Source: Roridomyces roridus (lineage: Eukaryota; Basidiomycota; Agaricomycetes; Agaricales; Mycenaceae). Taken from it: a DNA stretch of 64,000 nt. The notes under the pieces are model-generated. The model saw nothing but the letters and a program-made list of their open reading frames with translations. It was not told where the DNA came from and ran no database searches. The stretch spans positions 1,054,001 through 1,118,000 of the forward strand of contig JARKIF010000014.1 of NCBI GenBank assembly GCA_029378245.1, written 5' to 3'. A program made the position numbers and the translations under genes. How positions within the stretch are numbered: the stretch's first letter is position 1; every line of letters begins with the position of its first letter. Shown here piece after piece: positions 55,602-64,000 of the stretch.

Positions 55602-57398
55602 TCATTGAGAGCTCTTCCCTTTTCCCGGTTTCGCTGTCAGCGCCGCCTTCTCTTTCTTCCTCTCCTCCTTGGCCTTCTCAAGCCCCTTATCGAATCCATC
55701 CATCGCTCGCACCCTGCCTAACCCACCAAGTCGACGCGGGTCTGACAACCAACGCTCAAAGAGTGGGAGGAGCTCCTTCTTGGGGCGATAGGTGCCGGAA
55801 TCGTTGTCTATGACGAGCTCGTAGTCTTTTGGATCGCGGGCGGGAGGTGAGGAGGTTGCCGTGGCAGTAGCATCGCCGCTAGTGGTAGCTTCACCGCTGA
55901 GAACAGCATCGCCGTTAGGAGCAGCATCGCCGCTGGTAGTAGCATCACCGTTGGTGGCAGCATCACCGTTGGTGGCAGCATCGCCGTTAGTGGCGTCCCC
56001 GTTGGCCGCCAGTGCGTCCCCGTTCTGAGACGCACCCTGCAGTCGTTGCACAAAGAACTCGCCAGAATAAGCAATTTCCTTTGCAAGATCCGCGTGCATC
56101 GAGTGCTTGCTCAACAAGTCAATCGCAAATTCCGGACCCGTTTCGGTGAATCGCCATTCTAACAATACATATCAGCGCTTGTTTTCTCGATTCCAGGCGA
56201 ATACATACCACCGTCGAGGGTTATCACATACGTAAAGAGCTTCCCACCCTCACCCCACGAAGTCATGTCGAGAAAAGCGCGGGCGAGTGCCGCACTAGAC
56301 TCGGGCGTGGGCTCCCAAAGCGAGTTGCTGCGCTTCGGTGGTGTCTCCAGGTCCTTCTCTTTCACCGGTGCATTGATATTGACGCCCGTATCGTCGATTA
56401 CACCCCATACTGTCGCCTTGTCGCACTTGTATATCGAGCGGTGCTGCCGATGCAGGCCATAGTACAGGAGACGGCCTGCAATGCCGGAATCATCGAACAT
56501 CCAATTGATGAAGGGTCTATAGCCAACGAAGCGGTGGCGGAGCTCAGGTGGCACAGGCCCGGTGAGTTGCAGCTTGTTCGCAATGAAAGTTGTGCTAGAC
56601 AGGTCTCTGCCTTTACCATCCTTTTGAACTTCTACGTCGAGGGCGTCTTTGTTAATGCGCTTGTTGACCATTGAACCGATGAGTGGAGAGAAATGGCGTG
56701 AATAATTGTCTGCAATATAAAGTCAGAGTGAAGACCAAGGATGGAAAGAGCGACGACGCACTTGGCCCGAGCGTAAAGAGGCCGCGACCTTCAGCGCTTC
56801 CCCTGTCCTTCCGGATAACGCGTACAGAAGCGATCACACGGTTATGTTTGCGTAACTTCTGTCCGGGAAGCAACGCGCTGAGGTAGGTGAGAACGTATGG
56901 ATGCAGGTCACCCCTGCGCTTCTGCAATTGGTACTCCTTCTCGATGCTCTCATACCCTTCCTTCATCTCTTCAGGCCCAAAATGCGCCAAAGCTTTGCCC
57001 TGCCTGTCGACTGAGAGTTTGGCATTCGGGTCTTCGTCGTAGAGTGTCATGAGGAGCTTGAAGCCCGATGCGGGCACACCACAAACGAGCCACGTCGAGT
57101 CCCATGTCGGGTCTCGTGTGCGGTGAACCGTTGGGGTCCGAAACTTGAGCGGTTCGGCGTCTGGAACGAGGATGGAGGCGACAACATATGGATCGCAAGA
57201 GAGAGTGCGGATGTCAGCCACAGGGAGGTTCTTGGCGCCTAGAAATACAAAACAAGTCAACAAACTGATGCGAAAGCTGGGTTTATCGATACGAACGGTC
57301 GAATGTTATCTGCAGGGTATATGTGGGGGGCGACATTGAGGTCGAGAGTCGTCAGGACTTTCTCGAGGTTGAGCGTCAGATTGGGGAGGAGCAAGCTT
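55602..57398 (-). CDS. C2-domain protein with NGDA minisatellite
   Basis: A fungal protein with a C2 fold: GAKNLPVADIRTLSCDPYVV, the TPTVHRTRDPTWDSTWLV strand and LLMTLYDEDPN, near residues 40-140. It is followed by a second conserved region (HFSPLIGSMVN, YRPFINWMFDDSG, YGLHRQHRSIYKCDKATVWG, GGKLFTYVITLDG, EWRFTETGPEFAIDLLSKHS). A repeat-encoded linker, mainly NGDAAT, leads to a basic tail ending KPGKGKSSQ. Introns near 57297-57240, 56761-56710 and 56207-56160. The 5' exon (LLLPNLTLNLEKVLTTLDLN, up to about 57398) is recognisable but its start codon was not found, so the first exon is incomplete. The biochemical function is unknown; Ca2+/lipid binding is inferred from C2. Confidence 0.75.
55867..56030 (-). 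repeat. In-frame 18-bp minisatellite
   Basis: About eight imperfect copies of an 18-bp unit (plus strand GCAGCATCACCGTTGGTG and variants) encode (N/S)G(D/E)A(A/T)(T/P) repeats inside the C2 protein. The copies GCAGCATCACCGTTGGTG at about 55947-55982 are adjacent and identical, which suggests recent expansion. Confidence 0.85.
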
Positions 57399-57582
57399 TT
57401 TGAGGGATGGGGTCAGAGCAAGTCGGTGAGGTCATAGTTCCGATAGTTCAGAATCAGATCACCACATTTAGCTGACCAATCACAAGCTCCTCGCCTTAGT
57501 TCCTGACGCATTCACTTTTAGGTTGGATTGCTTCTATAATGCACTGCTGGCCCCTGCTGCTTGCTCCTTGCTCCGGACCTCC

Positions 57583-59346
57583 ATGGGCAACTCCACCTCA
57601 GGCCTTTCCCCCGCGTCCCAGCCTGGTTCTCCTCTGCAACTTTGCCTGAATAATGTCTTTGCATCGAGCCGCGACAACGTCTCGTACCCGCAAGATTTAT
57701 TCTACCAAAGCCTCGACGTGAAGCCGTATAATCTCCACATACCTGTTGTACCTGCCGCCGTGACGCGACCCGGTACGCCAGAAGATATCGCCAACATCGT
57801 GCAGTGCGCTGTTGCCAGCGCGGTCAAGGTGCAACCACGGGGTGGCGGGCACAGCTACGGGAACTACGGTGAGTCTTTCTGACTTTTTTCTTCCATTTCC
57901 TTGACAATTTTTCAAGGCATTGGGGGAGAGGACGGCGCTGTCGTCGTCGATCTCGTCAACTTTCAGCAATTCAGCATGGACAACACGACGTGGCAAGCGA
58001 CGATCGGTGCTGGCACGCTCCTTACCGACGTCACGGATCGTCTGAGCGCTGCAGGAGGCAGAGCAATTGCACACGGCACCTGCCCTCAGGTGGGAATCGG
58101 TGGACACGCGACCATAGGCGGGTTGGGCCCTGCTTCGAGAATGGTATGTACTTCATTGCAGAAGAATTGCCCTTTCCTAAACGTAGCAGTGGGGCGCAGC
58201 ATTGGATCACGTTGTCGAGGTCGAGATTGTCCTGGCAAATGGTACAATCACCCGGGCCAATGCGACGCACAACCCAGATATCCTATTTGTATGTTTTCAT
58301 ACATTCTTTCTTTCGGTTGCTCATGATTCATGCAGGCTGCAAAGGGCGCCGCTGCTGGCTTTGGCATCGTCACAGAATTCGTGGTCCTGACACATCCCGA
58401 GCCGTCTACTGCAGTGATTTATTCCTACGAAATCAAGTGGGTCTCTATCGCTATTATTCACACCAAGTTCAACGACAGTAGATTCGGAAACTACTCTTCT
58501 TTTGCCCCGACGTTCGCCGCATGGCAGAATATCATCATGGATCCCAACCTCGATCGCAAACTGGCGTCGGAAATAGTCGTCTCGGAATTGGGAATGATCA
58601 TTTCAGGAACGTACTTTGGGACGCTCGACGAATACAACGCTCTCAACTTTACGGGACGGCTCAATCAGCGTGTTACGAATACGTCTGTGACGGTCCTCGA
58701 CACATGGCTAGGCATGGTGGGCAACTGGGCAGAGAACGAGGCGTTGGAGGTCGTTGGAGGCATCCCCTCACCGTTCTATTCAAAGAGTCTCGCATTCACG
58801 ACAGCGATTCCTGCCAACGGCATACAAGACTTTTTCGCTTACCTCGACACAGCGGACAAAGGGACCTTGGTTTGGTTCGCGATATTCGACGCCGAGGGCG
58901 GTGCAGTCAACGACGTCCCGCAGAATGCGACAGCCTACGCACATCGAGATACAATCTTCTACCTTCAGACGTACGCCGTCGGCATAGGCTCCCTCTCCAA
59001 CACCACGATCAACTTTGTGGGCGGTATGAGCGATGTGATCACCAATTCGATGCCAGGAACGCAATTTGGGGCTTATGCGGGGTATGTGGACCCGGAGCTT
59101 ACGAATGCGCAACAGGCGTATTGGGGCTCGAATCTGCCGAGGCTGGCGCAGATCAAGACGGCGCTCGACCCTGAGGATTTGTTCCATAATCCGCAGAGCG
59201 TGAGGCCCAACGGTACCGGTGGTAATGCGACGTCGTCGTCTGTGTCTACGCCAACACCGACGCCCACTCACTCGGGTGGCACGAGGCGCGCGATGAGTTT
59301 GTCGGTCCTGTTTTGTGCACTTGGTGTAGTTTTCTTGGTGCTCTGA
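57583..59346 (+). CDS. BBE/glucooligosaccharide-oxidase-like FAD oxidoreductase
   Basis: Berberine-bridge-enzyme family flavoprotein; related enzymes oxidise sugars or small alcohols with O2. Start MGNSTSGLSPASQ at 57583 was chosen because homologues I remember start with MGN. VQPRGGGHSYGNY holds the His that bonds FAD, and AHGTCPQVGIGGHATIGGLG holds the Cys of the second covalent FAD bond. Other blocks: VVVDLVNFQQFSMD, WGAALDHVVEVEIVLANG, AAKGAAAGFGIVTEFVVLTH, ELGMIISGTYFGTLDEYN, and near the C-terminus DPEDLFHNPQSVRPNG. After a Thr/Pro-rich linker the protein ends in a hydrophobic stretch (LSVLFCALGVVFLVL). No clear signal peptide follows the start. Introns near 57868-57914, 58144-58189, 58290-58335 and 58436-58480. 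Intact, about 520 residues. Confidence 0.88.
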
Positions 59347-59657
59347 TGCATATGCTATTGTACATCTTGCTGTAATTATATGATCCTTGTAATGATATCT
59401 ACATGCTTATCTTGATATCTTGGCCGGCGAATGAGCAAGGAGGGAAGAGCAGGAATCAGAAGTGCAGCCGAGGGCGGATCAGAGCGGATCAGATTCAGCA
59501 TCTGCCATCACCAGCTACTTACGCGCGTCGCGCAGGTTGAAAATCTTCCGTCCCGAGCGCGTACATACCTTGGTGTACGCGTCAAGGGTTGTATACAATC
59601 GCTATTATGCCTGGGACTATGAAGCGCCACCAGATTCTCATCTGACCCAGGATTTCC
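59347..59657. other. Short intergenic region before the A-T-TE gene
   Basis: No coding motif. It presumably holds the A-T-TE promoter; the AUG used here is not certain because upstream exons cannot be excluded. Confidence 0.45.
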
Positions 59658-62600
59658 ATGTTCCTACCCCATCTCGTCTCCAGGAAGACGGAGGAGAGTC
59701 CCTCGCGTCCATTTTGGGTCTATGCGACTCCGGAAGACGACAAGGTGGTGACTGTTACTCAACTGGAATTCACCAGAGCCACCCATCGGGTTGCGACTCT
59801 GCTGCGGCCAGACGGCAAAGGTCCTCCTGGCCAAGTGGTCGCGATTCTTGCTCAGTCGGACACCATTTTGTATCATGCGCTCCTCGTCGGTCTGATGACC
59901 GCGAATATTATTGTAAGTGTAATCCTTCATCCATGAGCGCGTCCTCAAGTTCGATCAGCCCTTCCCAATCTCGCCTCGTAATTCAGCAGCTGGAATATTT
60001 GAACTTTTGGGCGCATCATGTTGCCACCGAATTTTGGCTACCTGCGTTACTCTCGAACCGGTTCTCGCTGGGCTCAAAGAACACGTCTCTCGGGTTGACC
60101 CAGATTACTTGTTGAACATTGAAGAGGTTCCGTCGGTGGCGCAGATTTATCCAAACCTGGGTATCGAGACGGCCGATTCCCCGTTCGAACCATATCCTTT
60201 TGTGACGTCGAGTTCCTCGCCCGATGATATCGAGCTGTATATGCATTCCTCCGGCAGTACAGGGTTGCCGAGAGCCATTGGGCAGACGCACCGAGGGATC
60301 GAGCAGTGGTGTAATCTCCGTACGTCTCATTTCCCAGCCGCATTTCTCCTTCTAACACCTTCATGCAGCTGCCATTGCTGACCCAGGTTTCATGGATCCC
60401 AGGTGAGACCTTTCTCGTAGGGAATATGGTGCTCCCATCATTCCATATTTTCGGCATTGTTTGCCAACTTCTTCATCCCCTCCACGGCTTGTGTGTTGCC
60501 GTGTATCCACCCACTGCAACTTCCACCAACTCACTTCCGGTGATACCGTCCCCCGACAACATTCTCCAGCATGCGCGCGCCACAAAGTGCAAGGCTCTCA
60601 CGACTGTACCTGCCCTATTGACACTTTGGATCAATTCTCCAGAATCAGTCGCATATCTAACCTCTCTGCAACTCGTCGTGAGTGATTATCCTCCGAGTCC
60701 TCGTAGTGTTCCTGATTCTCGGCAGGTCTGGGCGGGTGGTCCGCTCCCTCAGCGTATCGGAGATTCGCTCGTAGAGCAAGGCGTAAAGCTTCGCAGTGTC
60801 TATGGCGCTACCGAGATTGGTACGGTCACTGATTTACGGCTGGACGAGAAGGACGAAAAGGAATGGGCGTGGTTCCAGTTTGCCGACAAGGTACAAGTGC
60901 GCTTGGTACCAAACGCACCGAATATCTTTGAATTGCATATTTTGGTACGTATATCCCCAAGTTCTGAATGTTGTTCGGACTTTGATTTCGACCAAGTCGT
61001 CAGAGATACATGCTCCTACGATGGAGAATCTGGACGACGTCAAGGGTTATGCGACGTCGGATCTATGCATGCAACATCCCCAGAAACCTCATCTCTGGAA
61101 AATGTATCTTTGTTTTCTGGAGTTGTTGCAACAAAAACTGACTTTAAAAAACAGTGTTGGGCGGGTAGATGATACGATCGTCCATAGTTCTGGAGAAAAG
61201 ACGGTCCCTGGCCCAATGGAAAGCATCATCACAAGCGCTCCAATGCAAGTTACATTAAATCCCCGATTTGAGCAGTGCTAACGGATAATTAGAGTCACAG
61301 AGGCTGTAGTGTTCGGCCGCGAGCGCCCGCAAGCTGGCATCTTAATCGAAGTGCGGCCCAGCGCTCAAATCGATGTTGGAGATCCAAAACAGCTGGCCGC
61401 ACTGAGAAATCAAATTTGGCCTGCTATTGAGCAGGCGAACGCGATCGCACCGGCATTTAGCCGTATTTTCAAAGAGATGATCTTGATCACGTCCCGCGAT
61501 AAATCATTGCCTCGCTCCGGCAAGGGATCAGTTATGCGCAAAGCCGCAATCGGCATGTATGCTGCCGAGATCGATGCTCTGTGGGTCCGGTGGTTTTCAT
61601 GTAATCGGCCTCACCGCTTATACGGTTCCGAAGCTACGACATTGTACAACACCAATTCGATTCAATCGCACCGCCCACAATATGGGATTCTGCAACTGTA
61701 CAGCTATGGCTCCTGAACTTGGCCAAACGCGTGTCCAACACGAGCATCATCGCGGTGTCGGTGGATCTCCGCCAGCAAGGTTTCGACAGGTTCGGTGATA
61801 TTGCCTTCCTTCCTTCACGGCTCATTAATTTCTTTAGTTTGACTGCCACTGTGTTCCGGCTTCACGTCCTCAAAGCCTTGCGCTCTGGAGAAAAGGCGGT
61901 TGAGAATATTTCTCAGAATCTCGTTTACGACTACCCCACCATCTCGGAGCTGACCAAATACCTGGTCGCTCTGGTCAACGGGACCGAATATGAGCCTGTC
62001 AAACGGGACGAGGAGGTCGACTCCTTTGAAACGACATCGAAACTCGAGTCTATTGTGGAGATCTGTTCCGGCGAGGGTATACCTCTCATCGCATTCCCCG
62101 GCCTCACGGGACGCATCAACAACACTTTGGCTCTTCGGTCCCACTTTACCGGCACGCTTTGGGCTCTCCAAGTAACCGATACAACACCCACCGACTCGCT
62201 TCCAGCTCAAGCCAACTTCTTCGCCGCCAAAATCCGGGAAAAGCGACCGACCGGTCCTTACCGTATATCAGCGTATTCGGGAATGAGCATCCTCGGTACT
62301 GCGGTGGTCAAGGTCCTCGAAGACACCGGAGAGGAGGTTGTACAGCTAACGTACATCGAACACTTTCCCATGATATGGGCTTTGGAGGAGAATCTGCGCT
62401 CACTGGCGAGTCCGGATCCCTCTGTATTCGCGGACAGGGCGATGCAGAGTATGATCAATCTATTCCGGCACGATCCTGCTTTTGGACCCGATAGCGCGCA
62501 GGTCGCGGAATGGGGATGGGTTCTCGGTGCGCAGTCGGGAGGTTCAAGTTCAGGTTCAAAGGCATCCCCCGTCACCCAGGCGAGTGCAGCCCAATTGAAG

Positions 62601-62900
62601 AACGTCGTCGTCACCCCGCTCGTCCGATTCCTTTCGGAGTTTTATCCCCCAGAACAAGACCAAAGTCACGATGGATTCGTCCAGTCGTTGGCCAATTGGG
62701 TTTCCTCAGTAAAGGCTCCCATTACTTTGATCACTGCCGAATTTGGCTTGGTTGCTACGTTGCCCCCTGCAGCAAAGCAGCGGTGGTCTGATCTCGGCGT
62801 GCATTTATGCAGCAAGCCAGTGAAGCACCATATCGTTCCAAAAACGGGTCATTTTGGGATACTCGCCGATAAGCAAACATCCATGCTCCTACAAGAGTAG
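59658..62900 (+). CDS. NRPS-like A-T-TE enzyme (quinone/furanone-synthetase type)
   Basis: Adenylation-thiolation-thioesterase enzyme. The same architecture is used by atromentin and related synthetases, which dimerise aryl-pyruvates; the substrate here is unknown. Start MFLPHLVSRK at 59658. A domain: QVVAILAQSDTILYHALLVG, FPISPRNSAAG, MHSSGSTGLPRAI (A3), VYGATEIGT (A5), GRVDDTIVHSSGEK and PRSGKGSVMRKA with the A10 Lys. T domain: DLRQQGFDSLTAT, the Ser codon split AG|T by an intron near 61791-61839. TE domain: IPLIAFPGLTGR, the nucleophile elbow ISAYSGMSILG and a C-terminal KTGHFGIL with the likely catalytic His. Some 10 introns, including a GC-AG intron at 61245-61292, give about 910 residues without a break. 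Confidence 0.9.
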
Positions 62901-63153
62901 TTCTCCAAAACCATGCCTATATTAACAAGCTCAATAAAATACATCGTGTGGTATGCAATAAACAAGGGGTGTACTAGTAGTCGATACAAACAAGAACGTA
63001 TGCGGGTAGGGGACGCGGGTGGTGTGGAGGTGGTAGTTGATACAAGGGTAGGTAGTAATGGCATGTGCGTATTGCATGAGTGAAAAGAGGACATACAAAA
63101 CATTTATTTCGGGAGGAATCAATCCATCCACCTTCGTCGAGTCGTTGGTCCAG

Positions 63154-63987
63154 TCATAGTAATTTTGGGTTCATGAAAAGCAGATCAATCGGCGCGCCGG
63201 CGGAACAGTGTCCGCAGGTTGCGCACGGAAGACTTGTGCGGGGGCGGGGGTGCCCATGCGCGTGCAAGCCCGGCGAGACGGGCGACAGCGCCAGAGGGGA
63301 AACAGGCCCTGAGACAGGAAGGGGTGAAGGCGCGAACGAGGCCGCGAAAAAGTCGTTGCGAGCGTGAGGATGTGGGCGAGCGAGTTTGAGCGGTGGGGGA
63401 GCAGGGCGGCGACGAGCACTGCCCTTGGAATTAGGCGTGGGCTCAGCTGCTACAGCAGGAGCAGCAGCAAAGGCATCAAGCTGGGCAGGTTTGCGGAGGT
63501 GTGGGGCAGGGCGGCGGCGAGCAGGAAGGGCGAGGATGGTGGTGGCACCGCGGCGATGAGGCGGGAAGGCAGCGATCAGAGCATCGTCGTCAGCGGGCTG
63601 CACGAGGAAGCGCGCGTCGAGATCCGAGTCCTGAGTCGATACACTCCCACGGCGCTCTTCGCCACCGTTCTCCTTGCCACTGAATTGCACCCAGTCATCC
63701 GATCCAACGTCGTGCTCACCATCGAGCAGATGGGCAAACTCCCATTCCTCCTCGGCATCCCACCAGATACCGCCGTTGGCATCGCGGAAGACGGTGCCGA
63801 CACCGACGCCGGGACCAGCGGCCTTGGCTTGGTGAGCGAGCACGCGCTTCGCATGGGACTCGAGAGAGCCACCATCAGCAAACTGCATGAGCGCGAGCTC
63901 GTTCGCAAGTGGCGCTGGGCGGGGTGCAGTGTGCTTGGCATAAGTCTTGGCCTTGTTGGCAAAGAGCTTTGGTGTAGTGGGGGGCAT
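63154..63987 (-). CDS. Uncharacterised basidiomycete protein, probably entering from the right edge
   Basis: A single open frame of about 278 residues on the minus strand. The first ATG is at 63987 (MPPTTPKLFANKAKTYAK); the frame stays open to the window edge, so the true start may be outside. Landmarks: ELALMQFADGGSLESHAKR, TVFRDANGGIWWDAEEEWEF, and WVQFSGKENG, then a Pro/Ala/Arg-rich half with a CATCGHC pair near the C-terminus. The FRDANGGxWWDxxEExE word recurs in basidiomycete proteins I remember, but I know of no function. Codon use is GC-rich like its neighbours. Confidence 0.6.
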   Translation of the reverse strand: MPPTTPKLFANKAKTYAKHTAPRPAPLANELALMQFADGGSLESHAKRVLAHQAKAAGPGVGVGTVFRDANGGIWWDAEEEWEFAHLLDGEHDVGSDDWVQFSGKENGGEERRGSVSTQDSDLDARFLVQPADDDALIAAFPPHRRGATTILALPARRRPAPHLRKPAQLDAFAAAPAVAAEPTPNSKGSARRRPAPPPLKLARPHPHARNDFFAASFAPSPLPVSGPVSPLALSPVSPGLHAHGHPRPRTSLPCATCGHCSAGAPIDLLFMNPKLL

Positions 63988-64000
63988 GGGGGGCACTGGA

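Noticed and set aside
1..64000. CRISPR arrays, phage or bacterial operon features
   Set aside because: The gene structure with spliceosomal introns is eukaryotic throughout; the tandem repeats seen are two-copy duplications or coding minisatellites.

Overview
This is genomic DNA of a basidiomycete fungus, most likely an Agaricomycete. Almost every gene is cut by many introns of about 45-60 bp with CTRAY-like branch sites. The proteins are typical of mushrooms: a PLAC8 Cys-rich protein, a DUF6534 membrane protein, aryl-acid-type adenylate-forming enzymes, a glucooligosaccharide-oxidase-like flavoenzyme, a LisH transcription cofactor and F-box proteins. No rRNA, tRNA or CRISPR was found.

Layout. 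1.9-20.8 kb is a metabolic block: a cytochrome P450, then a PLAC8 protein and mitochondrial ATP synthase subunit b (housekeeping-like), a single-pass secreted-type membrane protein, an AYR1-like short-chain dehydrogenase, an acyl-CoA-oxidase-like enzyme, a DUF829/PaxU-like alpha/beta hydrolase and an A-T-R adenylate-forming reductase. The combination P450 + SDR + acyl-CoA oxidase-like + PaxU-like + A-T-R looks like a secondary-metabolite locus with housekeeping genes in between. From 8.1 to 13.7 kb four neighbouring genes carry single-base frameshifts or lost splice sites. 20.8-26.4 kb is repeat-rich: an aryl-alcohol-oxidase relic, then a 3.5-kb tyrosine-recombinase-type retroelement (split direct repeats, RT-RNase H, no recombinase ORF seen) interrupted by a 534-bp solo LTR with a perfect 5-bp target duplication.

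26.9-50.1 kb is a conserved, mostly intact block: DUF6534 membrane protein, DNA polymerase alpha catalytic subunit, F-box/WD40 protein, Arp2, pyridoxal kinase (sharing an 84-bp divergent promoter with a very large START-domain protein), LisH protein, a small Cys-rich protein and an NmrA-like protein. An Old Yellow Enzyme relic lies inside it.

50.2-64 kb mixes relics and accessory genes: a reverse-strand fragment of the FAD oxidase that is intact at 57.6-59.3 kb, two foldback (MITE-like) elements, a DUF6698-like protein, a frameshifted F-box gene, a C2-domain protein with an in-frame minisatellite, the FAD oxidase itself, and an A-T-TE enzyme whose A and T domains are closely related to the A-T-R enzyme at 17-20.8 kb. 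The two adenylating enzymes even share an intron that splits the codon of the phosphopantetheine-carrying serine. The last kilobase holds an uncharacterised protein running towards the right edge.

All exon boundaries were read by eye from splice motifs and reading-frame continuity; spans for multi-exon genes run from start codon to stop codon and include introns.
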